A DNA stretch of 64,000 nt from Microscilla marina ATCC 23134 (GTDB lineage: Bacteria; Bacteroidota; Bacteroidia; Cytophagales; Microscillaceae), in contig NZ_AAWS01000009.1 of NCBI RefSeq assembly GCF_000169175.1, positions 218,281 to 282,280 on the forward strand. The letters run 5' to 3'. A model generated the notes under the pieces. The model was not told the DNA's origin and ran no database searches. It worked only from the letters and a program-made list of their open reading frames with translations. Made by a program: the position numbers and the translations under genes. This document shows, in pieces, positions 50,899-59,308 of this stretch (positions are counted from its first letter, which is position 1; each line of letters opens with the position of its first letter).

Positions 50899-52716
50899 AT
50901 GACTAAAAATACTTTTTTACAAAAAATCAAAAAAGCCAATTCAACTTCTGAGTTAAACACAAAGAATCCTTATGATGAGAAACATAAAAGCTCTCAGTAT
51001 AAGGAGTATTACCAGAAGGCAGACACCTACATGACAGGCAAGTCGTACCTGGAACGACGAGTGGTGTGGTATAAACTAGGCAAAGGCTTTCGCTTGTTTT
51101 ATCACCCGGTTTCGGTTGTGCTTGCCCTTATTACAGCTGTTTTACTTGCTACCCGCCATCTGGATTTTAAATCGTTGGGGGTTATTACTACCCTGTTGCT
51201 ACTCCTCACATTGGTATGCCTTATCATAATTTTTGGAGCTTTGGAATGGGGCAAGAAAGAGAAGGCAACCGACGTGTTTTACAAGCGGGCAAATGGAAAT
51301 GAAGTACCACTAATACAATGGGGGTATCTAAGTTTATTTGTGATTTCATCACTTGTGGTGAGTGCGGTGGGTGGAGCTTTGATTGGGGATTCACAGATTG
51401 ACCAGTCCAAGGCTATTGCCGCTGCTGAGACCCAAAAAGTGCAGCAGATCAAAAAGAAAAACCAACCTCGCCTGACTCAGCTTAGTAATACCATTGCCGG
51501 GCTCGAAAACCTGTCTGTAAATGCCCAACTCAGGCGTTGGGGGCTGACAGTAAAAGAGCAGGAAAACCTGGAGGCGGGCAAAGCAGAAAAATTGGCGCTG
51601 GAGAAAAAACAGCTGGATGAGATCACTCAGGTAAAAACTAAATATGAGGCAGCAACCAGCACCAATGATCATTACCGGACAATGGGCATAGGCATTGGTT
51701 TTTCGCTGGTGCTGCTGATGGAACTACTCACGATTTATGCCTATTACTTTCATAGTGTTTTTATGAAACGGGTACAAGAAGAAGGGAACGAATATGATAT
51801 TTTGAATTCTAAGGAAAGTACAAGTGATGACCCAGGCGGCAAACCTTCTCCGGAACAAATTACCGACGCAATTGTGGCTGGCATACTTCAGGTGGCAAAT
51901 GCAGGAAGCAAGGCTGGTTTATACCCTACTGGTGGTGTTACATTACCTGATAATCATCCCAGTCATCCAAGCATTAAAACAACGGCAGGTGACATCAACA
52001 GTGATGCAACAGTTGAGGCAGTTAAAACACCTAAAGCAGATAACGCCCCGGTTGACAGTGAAGATGGTGTTGTATCAGTCACACCTGATGCAACAGTTAA
52101 ACCACCTGAAACAGAGGATAACAGTTGTATCAGTCAAAACAGTTTAAACGGTGTTAAAACACCTGTAAACAAAGACGTGAATACTATTAAAACAGGTAAA
52201 AACAGTCATGGCAGTCATACCAGTCAAAACAGTGTTAAAACACCCATCAACGAGGGTATGGGCACAGTCAAAACACCTAAAAAAGAGGATAACAGTGATG
52301 GCAGTTACACCAGTCAAAACAGTCTAAACGGGACCCACATGCTCACCAGTGTTGTACCCGTTAAAACGGTGTCTAAACACCCTAAATCAAAAACCAGGAA
52401 AGCAACTGGTGTAACTGGTACACCTGTTAAGGCAGGCGCAAAGAAAACCAGTAAAAATGGTTATTATATTCCACCGGAGTGTTTTGACAGGTACTACCAG
52501 GGACGCGACCGAACCGACGACCCTTATCGGAAATTAAGGTGGTATGAAGAGGTGTTGCCTGATTTGATAAAGGGAGTAAAGTATGCCGATATTCTACAGA
52601 AAAAATATAAAGTGTACGACTTTTGTCAGGACAGGTATGTAGTGAAACACATTAGTGATACTACGCTTAGGATTACACTGGTGAAGGGTTTGAAAAGTTT
52701 AGCTGACTCTGAATAG
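50899..52716 (+). CDS. Membrane protein with Thr/Asn-rich repeat region
   Basis: 605 residues. Four membrane segments can be seen: ~68-88 (VSVVLALITAVLLAT), ~93-115 (LGVITTLLLLLTLVCLIIIFG), ~138-160 (YLSLFVISSLVVSAVGGALI) and ~263-285 (GIGIGFSLVLLMELLTIYAYYF). A helical region lies between the last two (170-250). Residues ~330-520 are low complexity with repeats of VKTP..., DNSxGSxTSQNS. The C-terminal ~85 (YYIPPECFDRYYQGRDRTDDPYRKLRWYEEVLPDLIKGVKYADIL) look globular, perhaps DNA-binding. Related architecture occurs in conjugative or phage-borne proteins, but no family is recognised. Confidence 0.6.
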   Translation: MTKNTFLQKIKKANSTSELNTKNPYDEKHKSSQYKEYYQKADTYMTGKSYLERRVVWYKLGKGFRLFYHPVSVVLALITAVLLATRHLDFKSLGVITTLLLLLTLVCLIIIFGALEWGKKEKATDVFYKRANGNEVPLIQWGYLSLFVISSLVVSAVGGALIGDSQIDQSKAIAAAETQKVQQIKKKNQPRLTQLSNTIAGLENLSVNAQLRRWGLTVKEQENLEAGKAEKLALEKKQLDEITQVKTKYEAATSTNDHYRTMGIGIGFSLVLLMELLTIYAYYFHSVFMKRVQEEGNEYDILNSKESTSDDPGGKPSPEQITDAIVAGILQVANAGSKAGLYPTGGVTLPDNHPSHPSIKTTAGDINSDATVEAVKTPKADNAPVDSEDGVVSVTPDATVKPPETEDNSCISQNSLNGVKTPVNKDVNTIKTGKNSHGSHTSQNSVKTPINEGMGTVKTPKKEDNSDGSYTSQNSLNGTHMLTSVVPVKTVSKHPKSKTRKATGVTGTPVKAGAKKTSKNGYYIPPECFDRYYQGRDRTDDPYRKLRWYEEVLPDLIKGVKYADILQKKYKVYDFCQDRYVVKHISDTTLRITLVKGLKSLADSE

Positions 52717-52795
52717 TACAAAAAAACAACCCTCTTCTTTTTGATTAAGGAAGGGGGGAGGTTAAGAGATGGTGACTTTTCGGGGGTAAGGTTAT

Positions 52796-53035
52796 TTAGT
52801 TATAGGCAACTGCAAGCCCTCCCTGAGAGTTAAGCTCATAAGGGTCACGTAAAACAAAGGTTTTTGCGGTATGATCAATGTTTGCCTGTACCGAAGAATT
52901 ATCCCTGATGCCAAACCTTATGATGGGTTGGCTATCCCCAAAGTCATAAATTTCGAGTTTTCACAACCCAAATTCGGTGGCTTTGGTATCACTTACTCCA
53001 CCCCTGAGTTGATCCACATCAATTTGTAAACTCAT
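52796..53035 (-). pseudogene. Small phage protein interrupted by an in-frame TGA
   Basis: From ATG 53035 an otherwise intact 80-codon frame (MSLQIDVDQLRGGVSDTKATEFGL / KLEIYDFGDSQPIIRFGIRDN...DPYELNSQGGLAVAYN) is broken by TGA at 52963-52961 (codon 25) and ends in TAA at 52798-52796. The sequence on both sides is protein-like. Likely a nonsense mutation; stop-codon readthrough is possible but unsupported. Confidence 0.55.
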
Positions 53036-53497
53036 ACGTATTTTGTTAATGATATTAAAATATGATATTTATTCTAGCATAGAATAGATCAAAGTCTTAC
53101 TTTTGCTACTGAAATCACTATATCTAATGCCTCAGGTTTTAGATATCCTGGCAGGGAGATAGAGGTATATTTTTCTGTCAGGTTTTTGTTTATGCCAGCC
53201 CATTAGAGCAATTAACTGCCAGGGCTTCAACCTGAATCCCACCACACCCGCATCTTTTGAAAAATAAGCCGCCTCATTTTTATCACCCTTAATCACTCCA
53301 TTAAGCCCCTTTACAGCAAATATTACACACTATACCAGTAACCGTTTCATTGTCTGATATCTCAGTTGTCGGACTTGCCTTCTCTTGTTGCAAAAACACA
53401 AAATAATAATCAATTAAGTCTTGGATGTACTCTTTGGTTTTTTGCCCACTCACAAATCTGATTTACAGATTTTCCATTGCTTGGTTGATTAGCTTGC
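53036..53497. other. Intergenic region, no gene supported
   Basis: Between the interrupted gene and the tail operon end. No ORF longer than about 50 codons with a credible sequence on either strand. Confidence 0.4.
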
Positions 53498-53929
53498 TTA
53501 CTGATTTAGCATTTCATACTTTTTGGCTTTCTCCTGAATAGTTAGTACCTGCTGCTTGCCCACCCCCGCTGCGACTGCCTTACGAATCGCTTCTTTCTCG
53601 CTAATCTTAAACTCCCTGAATATGGTTTGCCAGGCATCAGGGTTTTGCCAGTAAGCACGTTCTTTTTTGGTAAGGTTTTCGGCCAGTAAAATGACCACTT
53701 GGTTACCTGCGGCAAACAAGCATTCGATGAGTTGGCGGGTAAAAGCCAGTGGCTCAGTGGTAGCCTTGGTTTTCTGAGTAACTTTGCCACCTCCATCAAT
53801 TACTGTTTCATTGGCAGCAAGCGAAACCACGGGCAGCCCCTGACAAGCCGCCCATGCTGCTTTGCCCGAAAAGGGTAGCCCTACGGTACAATACAAAGTA
53901 GGGAGCGGGGTTTGTTGTTGTTTTTTCAT
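53498..53929 (-). CDS. P-loop-like phage protein with altered Walker A
   Basis: 143 residues from ATG 53929 (MKKQQQTPLPTLYCTVGLPFSGKAAWAA). GLPFSGKAAWA has the form of a polynucleotide-kinase/AAA P-loop (GxPGSGKSTxA), but the Ser/Thr after Lys is Ala, which should weaken Mg-nucleotide binding. LPVVSLAANETVID, then FTRQLIECLFAAGNQVVILLAENLTKKERAYW (kinase-like: VIxDxTNxxxxxR), follow the fold of small P-loop kinases. The C-terminal YEMLN end is short. Last gene of the tail operon. Confidence 0.6.
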   Translation of the reverse strand: MKKQQQTPLPTLYCTVGLPFSGKAAWAACQGLPVVSLAANETVIDGGGKVTQKTKATTEPLAFTRQLIECLFAAGNQVVILLAENLTKKERAYWQNPDAWQTIFREFKISEKEAIRKAVAAGVGKQQVLTIQEKAKKYEMLNQ

Positions 53930-53939
53930 GGTGATTTGA

Positions 53940-55205
53940 TTAAATAAAATAACTGGCAAAAATGCCGAGAAAGTGCATGATGTCGCTATTTTCTATATTG
54001 CTTATCATTGGCGGATTTATCAGGTTCAGTCCTGTGTCGTCTGACAAATCAGCTGATATATTACTTGCTATCAGCTGATAAGTATTCAAACGGTCAGCGG
54101 AGCGGTAGATGCCTGTGCTGATCCTTTTGGCAGACTGGGGTATAAACTCCCCATACATATTAGCAAGTACCCCAGAAGACAAGTCAGCAAAAGCAAGGTA
54201 GCCAAACAAGCTCACTCTGAAAGGGTAGCGATGTTCTCTAAACTCGACTTCGGCATAGAGCGACTGTTGCAGTTTGGTATCAATGGCTTCCTTGATGGGT
54301 TGGGCTATTCTCACCCAGGCCTCAAAGTCTGTTTTATTTGCATAGCTGTGTACCGGGAAGTACTTAATAAGCCTATGCCCGGTTTTATAAATTTCCATCC
54401 GGATTTTTGGTTCATACTCTTCGTTTATTGCATACAACTCCTGCACGCTGGCACCTGTTGGTTCGTAGCTATTATCCAAGGTTACCTTGCCCAGTATACA
54501 GACGTTTGCAGGAGGCGCCTCTTCTGCTACCAAAAACTCCAGGGCATCCTGCCATTTATTCGGCTGACAATACATCTGGTATTCCTCTCCATTATAATGA
54601 CTGTTGGGTAGTGAATCAGGTGGAGGAAAACTAAGCACAATATCTCCCACAACCTGCCATTTTTTGCCTTGACAGATAATTTCAGTTTCGCTGGTCTGGT
54701 TGCCAGTGCGTTCACCATTAAATATAAGACTGTCACCGAGTGGCTTTTTCAGGTCGAAACCTGCCACAATACCTTCTTCGGTACCAAGTGCTACCTTGGT
54801 GTGCCACAACTCCTGATGAAGCACTTCGGCTTGTGCTGCTATATTTACGAGCTTCATTTTCCTGATCTTATGGGGTGAATGGACATTGCCGTTAGCATAA
54901 GTCACTGGGTTGCCGGGGCGATAAGTGTCCTCTACTGCCCAACCATAGTTCTCAGCGTCTGGTACCGATTGAGCCTCTACTTCGAACACTTCGCCATTAT
55001 AAAGAATCATACCTGCGGTGGTGGTAGCAAAACCGCTGTCATCTTCGCTGATTTCGCAGCCTTGAAGTATATAACTCTTACTCAAATCAAGCCCCAACGC
55101 CATAAAGCTTGCCACTTGTCCTTCTTGTTGAGCCTCCTGCAAATGGAGCAAATCGTCCAGCGAGTCGGGGTGCCCGCCCGTAATGAGGTCTAATATTTTT
55201 GCCAT
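53940..55205 (-). CDS. Tail fibre/receptor-type structural protein
   Basis: 421 residues, unrecognised in detail. Position after the gp48-like gene matches Mu-like tail-fibre genes. The first 60 residues (LDLITGGHPDSLDDLLHLQEAQQEGQVASFMALGLDLSKSYILQGCEISED) resemble the N-terminal baseplate-attachment part of Bacteroidota phage fibre proteins; MILYNGEVFEVEAQSVPD and a strand-rich remainder follow. It would bind the cell surface. 11 bp from the next gene. Confidence 0.6.
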   Translation of the reverse strand: MAKILDLITGGHPDSLDDLLHLQEAQQEGQVASFMALGLDLSKSYILQGCEISEDDSGFATTTAGMILYNGEVFEVEAQSVPDAENYGWAVEDTYRPGNPVTYANGNVHSPHKIRKMKLVNIAAQAEVLHQELWHTKVALGTEEGIVAGFDLKKPLGDSLIFNGERTGNQTSETEIICQGKKWQVVGDIVLSFPPPDSLPNSHYNGEEYQMYCQPNKWQDALEFLVAEEAPPANVCILGKVTLDNSYEPTGASVQELYAINEEYEPKIRMEIYKTGHRLIKYFPVHSYANKTDFEAWVRIAQPIKEAIDTKLQQSLYAEVEFREHRYPFRVSLFGYLAFADLSSGVLANMYGEFIPQSAKRISTGIYRSADRLNTYQLIASNISADLSDDTGLNLINPPMISNIENSDIMHFLGIFASYFI

Positions 55206-55217
55206 AGTGTGTGCTGT

Positions 55218-55718
55218 TTATTCTTTGATGATAACTGTGTAAATCTTGTCGGGTAATTTGTATTTGTTGATGAAGGCACGTACCTGAAGTTGTTGATCCT
55301 CACTCAGTGCCGGAGTCTGTACTACAAAATCGTACTCCCCCTGAAATTCGCTCAAAGTGTAGCTAAACTTGGGAAGAAGGTTTTTTTCGGTAATTTCGCT
55401 CAACCAGTAACGGTAATATTGCAAACTGGATGCTTCGCTGAGGTAATAGATATGGCGGCGGTTTTTCTGATAGGTTTGGTTGATGATAATGATCTCCTGG
55501 CTTAGCCCTAACCTGCGGTTGAGTTCTTCTTCGAGCACCATCGTTTGGTTGCTGATGGCGATTTCCAGTTGGGTGGCCACCCTAAAAGCCACAAACTTTG
55601 TGTGCAAGGTTTTGATAGGGGTAAGCATTACTTGTAGCCAAGCCAAATGCCGTGCTTGTTCCTTTTTGAGGTACGAAGGTACTAGCCAACGTACAAATTT
55701 ATTCCAGTCAATGGTCAT
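55218..55718 (-). CDS. Baseplate/tail protein, gp48-like by position
   Basis: 166 residues: MTIDWNKFVRWLVPSYLKKEQARHLAWLQVMLTPIKTLHTKFVAFR..., with NQTYQKNRRHIYYLSEAS and a C-terminal domain ending KYKLPDKIYTVIIKE. In Mu-like phages the gene directly after gpJ encodes the small tail protein (gp48, DUF2313); this one is in that place and has comparable size, but the sequence is not diagnostic. It lies 8 bp after the baseplate-J-like gene. Confidence 0.5.
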   Translation of the reverse strand: MTIDWNKFVRWLVPSYLKKEQARHLAWLQVMLTPIKTLHTKFVAFRVATQLEIAISNQTMVLEEELNRRLGLSQEIIIINQTYQKNRRHIYYLSEASSLQYYRYWLSEITEKNLLPKFSYTLSEFQGEYDFVVQTPALSEDQQLQVRAFINKYKLPDKIYTVIIKE

Positions 55719-55726
55719 GCTTTTAT

Positions 55727-56542
55727 TTATAAAGGAGTTTTTAAGGTGAGGTGGTCTTTAAGCGGGTGTTCATTGTCTATTTTTACATAGCCCGATTTGG
55801 GGATGTATACCCGGTTTACTGGGGTGTAAGTTTCTCCACTTGCCTTGGCTTCAAATAATGTAATGACTACATCTTCCACGCCTGCTACCGCCTGCACCGC
55901 ATCTACAATTTTAGATCGCAGGATTTTACCATTAAAAGGCAGGTTGGAGAGGTGTTGATCAATGGCAGTTTCTATGCTTGTTTTGAGTGAGGTAGCTTCG
56001 AGCAAAGGATTGTAATATACTTCCAGGCTGAGCCTTGCGATGTCACCAGGCAAGCTATTGACGAGAATATATGCTCCTGGCGGTTGCAAGCGATCAATGT
56101 AGCCTCTTGCGGCGGCGAGTTCACTGGCCGAAAGTTGCCCCGGCTGTCCGTTCACTGTTTTGGCTACTTTGAGCGTGGCAACGTTGTCACTACCGCTCGC
56201 TACCGAGATGGCCGCTTGGCTGATGATTTGTTTTTCGGGAGAAATTTGGGCGTAGCCCAGCGCCCCGTTTTCATCTCTGACGAGGTTGTCTCCGTACTGA
56301 AACTTTTTCATCTGTAGTACAAACCATTCTGCGGAACCAAAAATGTTCTGGGCAAGTCTTGCTTCTACCTCTGCCTTGTGGCGGTCAAAGAGTTGTTCCA
56401 GCGTCCAGACTGCCATGGCCACTACGTAGAGCCAAAGCCGCCAGATCGCAAAGTTAGAAGGAGAGTCTAAGGCATCAAGCTTAGGTTCGGCAGCTTTGGC
56501 CGCCAGCAGTTCATTGCGTATTTGAGTAAGGGTTCTTGCCAT
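55727..56542 (-). CDS. Baseplate protein J-like (short form)
   Basis: 271 residues, shorter than the ~370-390 typical of gpJ. Two parts fit: an N-terminal helix region (ARTLTQIRNELLAAKAAEPKLDALDSPSNFAIWRLWLYVVAMAVWTLEQLFDRH) and a C-terminal domain (LSLEVYYNPLLEATSLKTSIETAIDQHLSNLPFNGKILRSKIVDAVQAVAGVEDVVI) that is diagnostic of baseplate J proteins. It forms part of the wedge between hub and fibres. 31 bp after the LysM gene. Confidence 0.75.
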   Translation of the reverse strand: MARTLTQIRNELLAAKAAEPKLDALDSPSNFAIWRLWLYVVAMAVWTLEQLFDRHKAEVEARLAQNIFGSAEWFVLQMKKFQYGDNLVRDENGALGYAQISPEKQIISQAAISVASGSDNVATLKVAKTVNGQPGQLSASELAAARGYIDRLQPPGAYILVNSLPGDIARLSLEVYYNPLLEATSLKTSIETAIDQHLSNLPFNGKILRSKIVDAVQAVAGVEDVVITLFEAKASGETYTPVNRVYIPKSGYVKIDNEHPLKDHLTLKTPL

Positions 56543-56573
56543 GGTTGTTTGTTTGCTTGTTTGTTTGCGGTAT

Positions 56574-56819
56574 TTAATTTCCTGTTTTTACAATCACCGT
56601 CTGGGGTAGTTTATTTGTAAAGTACTTGATTAAAGGGTAGTCACGAATGTCTACCTTGTCAGGGTCGTACCTGACCTCAGTACCTGCCGCAATCTCCTGA
56701 TCCAGCGAAAGTGTAGGATTGTCGTCTAGCAGCATAAAAAACGTCTGGGGGTTTCCATACAGTTGCAAGGCAAGGTCTATGATGTTTTGCCCCTCGTAAG
56801 TAGTATAAACTTGCATCAT
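56574..56819 (-). CDS. Small LysM-like tail protein
   Basis: 81 residues. MQVYTTYEGQNIIDLALQLYGNPQTFFMLLDDNPTLSLDQEIAAGTEVRYDP has the LysM-like pattern (x-V-x-x-G-Q-N-I-x-D-x-A-L-x-x-Y-G) used in Mu/P2-like tails to bind peptidoglycan or fix the hub (gpX-type). It is a usual neighbour of gp25/gpW and gpJ genes. Good match in size and context. Confidence 0.75.
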   Translation of the reverse strand: MMQVYTTYEGQNIIDLALQLYGNPQTFFMLLDDNPTLSLDQEIAAGTEVRYDPDKVDIRDYPLIKYFTNKLPQTVIVKTGN

Positions 56820-56892
56820 ATCTATATCAGTGTATCAATCATCGCTTTGCGCCAACCATTTAACCATTAGCGAAGCGAAACCATTCAAGCAT

Positions 56893-57240
56893 TTAATTAC
56901 TCCACCCCGCTTCAATTCGTACCAAATCGCCTCCTATTTGCTCATCTATGTCAAAGCGCACCGATTCTATAGTTTGCCCGTCCAGTTCCAGTTGCAGCTC
57001 AATCTCAGCCCGCATTTCACTAAAATCACGGTTTTCATCATTTAGAAAAATATCCAGCCCAATACCCGCCTGGGGTGCAGCCCGCAAATCGCCTTTGTTG
57101 GCCACCAGGTTATGCGCCTGGTGCTGCAAGGTGGCATCGCCCAAGGCAAAGTCACCGTTTTCAAAAGCCAAATCACCGTCTACTTCCGAGAGTAGTACAT
57201 CTGTCACCTTACGCCACTTATTAGGGTCAGTTGTCGCCAT
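56893..57240 (-). CDS. Baseplate wedge protein, gpW/gp25-like
   Basis: 115 residues: DVLLSEVDGDLAFENGDFALGDATLQHQAHNLVANKGDLRAAPQAGIGLDIFLNDEN...IELQLELDGQTIESVRFDIDEQ. The order (a first strand, 'GDLRxxPxxGxGL', then a helix and strands) is that of gp25/W lysozyme-like baseplate wedge proteins, here of the Mu gp46 type. It sits between the LysM protein and the V-like spike gene, overlapping the latter by 14 bp. Confidence 0.7.
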   Translation of the reverse strand: MATTDPNKWRKVTDVLLSEVDGDLAFENGDFALGDATLQHQAHNLVANKGDLRAAPQAGIGLDIFLNDENRDFSEMRAEIELQLELDGQTIESVRFDIDEQIGGDLVRIEAGWSN

Positions 57241-57925
57241 CGCCGTGCATTACTTTTTTATTTTCAAAACTGGGTTTAAATACTCCCGTCTGTTTACCCG
57301 CCACGACTCCCTTGAGGGTGGCCTGCAACGCCGAAGGACTGCCATTGCCCGGTTCAGGAATAGGTGACCCCGAAAGTACCTGAACCAAGCCATCGAGGAT
57401 TGCTTTGTTCTTGTTCCACTCGGTTTTGAGCTCAGTTACCTTGATCAGTCCACCCGCACTGTCTCCATTGAGCGAAAGCTTGTCAGCGGTGAGTTGCAAG
57501 CTCAAATCACCCACTTTCAACTGATGAGCATCCTGGCTCATATTCACTTCCAAGTCCCCATTTTTATAGCTCAAGCCCGCTTCGCTCAGCTCAGCCACAC
57601 TGTCTTCGCTGAACTGAACGAGCAGCTTTTCTACTTCGCCAAACTTTGCCACATAAGCCTCGCTTTCTGAGGCTTCGAGCATCGATACAATCACTGCACT
57701 GCCTATTTTTGGAATAAACACTACCCCGCCTGCTACCTCGCTGTCTATACTTGCCACCAGGCGTACATCCGGCAAAGGAGCTTCACCGCCCAGTGGTTGC
57801 ACCTCACAAGTGCGTTCGGCTTCGTCTACCTCTACCACCGTACCCCGAAGGTTTTTGCTATCGGCAGGCAATGCCTCCATAATTCGCCGAATAGAATTAA
57901 TAAAAGCGTTGATATTTTCATCCAT
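57227..57925 (-). CDS. Baseplate assembly/spike protein V-like (gp45-type)
   Basis: 232 residues. NLRGTVVEVDEAERTCEVQPLGGEAPLPDVRLVASIDSEVAGGVVFIPKIGSAVIVSMLEASES is the OB-fold of the gpV/gp45 family (x-V-x-x-V-D...C-x-V-xP), followed by a repetitive C-terminal part (LEVNMSQDAHQLKVGDLSLQLTADKLSLNGD) that forms the triple-stranded spike helix. It pierces the outer membrane. Between the D-like and W-like genes. Confidence 0.75.
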   Translation of the reverse strand: MDENINAFINSIRRIMEALPADSKNLRGTVVEVDEAERTCEVQPLGGEAPLPDVRLVASIDSEVAGGVVFIPKIGSAVIVSMLEASESEAYVAKFGEVEKLLVQFSEDSVAELSEAGLSYKNGDLEVNMSQDAHQLKVGDLSLQLTADKLSLNGDSAGGLIKVTELKTEWNKNKAILDGLVQVLSGSPIPEPGNGSPSALQATLKGVVAGKQTGVFKPSFENKKVMHGDGDN

Positions 57926-57933
57926 AGTTTAGT

Positions 57934-58923
57934 TTACTGCGCCCTCCTTCCAATTTTTACCGCCCGTTTGAAGCCCCCGGTTTTGCTTACCGTGGTTTTT
58001 ACCTCATCTACAAAATATACGCCCTCACGTTCGGGATAATCAGCATCCCGGATTTGGCAACGCGCCGAATGTACCACATGCGGAATGCCCAAGGTTTTAA
58101 CCCCGCCCTTGTAGCCTTCGTAGCGGTACAGCTTGACTTTTTCGTTGGCAATTTTTTGTAAAGTATCTTTATCTGCAATGGGCTCAGGTGAAATCCAGGT
58201 TCTGAGTTCGCCTTCTTCGCTGCCCGCATACACCTCCAGTTTTTGATTGTTCTTCAAATAAGAGGTTGCCTTGAGTCTGATCTTAATATCCTCCTTGCGG
58301 CGATACTCCAACTCGGTGGCAAGTACGTTTCGCTGTAAGTCATACACCACAGGTGTTTCATCTACCCCGGTAGTCAGTGCCACATCCTCTGAATAAGGCA
58401 AGCCCACGTACAACTGCTTGCCCCGGAAGTACATGGCAAGCCCATAATTGTCTTTGAGCTTTTGCAACACCCTGGCGGCACTGGCATTGGCCACCCGAAA
58501 GGGGGCAAGGGTTACTTCGGGGACTTCTTGGGTATCTACCAGCTCTATTTCAAAGCCCTTGATGGCTTCTTCAATCACCTCCTTCAAAGTGGTGTGCTTC
58601 CAGGTTTGGTTGAGGTTAGAGCGCTGCAAATGATAGACCTCGTCCACACAATGCATCTCGAAGGGTTGGTTGGGAAGTAGCCGGGCAATGTAGCCCCTGA
58701 ATTCGGTAGGCAGCTCGCCGTCGTAGCCCAACTTAATTTCTACTCCATCTCCCTCTTTGAGTTGCTTGTTGAACTGCCCCCTTAACCTGCCCAGCTTAAG
58801 TATGGCCATATCGCCCAGGTTTTTCCACGAACTGGTGATTTCCAGCGAGGTAAAACTGTCGAGTAGATACTCCACCCCACCAGTGACCGGGGTAAATATG
58901 ACTTGGGTATTGAATGTGAGCAT
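57934..58923 (-). CDS. Phage late control D-like hub protein (gp44-type)
   Basis: 329 residues from ATG 58923. FNTQVIFTPVTGGVEYLLDSFTSLEITSSWKNLGDMAILKLGRLRGQ and, downstream, WKHTTLKEVIEEAIKGFEIELVDT followed by RVLQKLKDNYGLAMYFRGKQLYVGLPYS and FVDEVKTTVSKTGGFKRAVKIG fit the gpD/gp44 hub proteins: strand-rich ring domains around a central bore. It forms the baseplate hub together with the V-like spike. It is the first gene of the leftward tail operon in view; in Mu-like phages the tape measure should come next upstream in the same direction, but here a CRISPR array follows. Confidence 0.75.
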   Translation of the reverse strand: MLTFNTQVIFTPVTGGVEYLLDSFTSLEITSSWKNLGDMAILKLGRLRGQFNKQLKEGDGVEIKLGYDGELPTEFRGYIARLLPNQPFEMHCVDEVYHLQRSNLNQTWKHTTLKEVIEEAIKGFEIELVDTQEVPEVTLAPFRVANASAARVLQKLKDNYGLAMYFRGKQLYVGLPYSEDVALTTGVDETPVVYDLQRNVLATELEYRRKEDIKIRLKATSYLKNNQKLEVYAGSEEGELRTWISPEPIADKDTLQKIANEKVKLYRYEGYKGGVKTLGIPHVVHSARCQIRDADYPEREGVYFVDEVKTTVSKTGGFKRAVKIGRRAQ

Positions 58924-59308
58924 GGGGGGCAATTTAGTACTGGTTGGGTGTTTTTAGGTAAGCGTTTTTTGAGGATTGAGGTTTGAATGGGTTATTTTGT
59001 GGTTTTCATAAAGAGCCATTCAATACTTTAGTTGTGATGATAAATTGAATGACCAACTATACCAAAAGATATCACATCCTATGCATCCAACCCATCTTAA
59101 AGTCTGAAACCTTATGCATATTGATGGCTTAAAAGGTAGTGCAATCTATTAACAGTATTCAATATTCTGATAGTCAGCTACTTGCAAGGTCTGTAACCCT
59201 CTAGAGCTTTTTACACTATTGTAGGTTACAGACTTTACAAGGTTAAAAACTCTTGCCTCAACTTTGATTTGAGCTTGTAAATGCCCATTTTTAGCCATTA
59301 CTTCACGG
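58924..59308 (+). promoter_or_regulatory. Leader region of CRISPR array 2 with an inverted repeat
   Basis: Gene-free sequence between the tail operon start and the array. CTTGCAAGGTCTGTAACC (59181-59198) and GGTTACAGACTTTACAAG (59224-59241) form an 18-bp inverted repeat with two mismatches around 25 bp. The leader is placed here because the opposite end of the array is degenerate and the repeats end ATTGAAAT on the plus strand. Confidence 0.6.
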
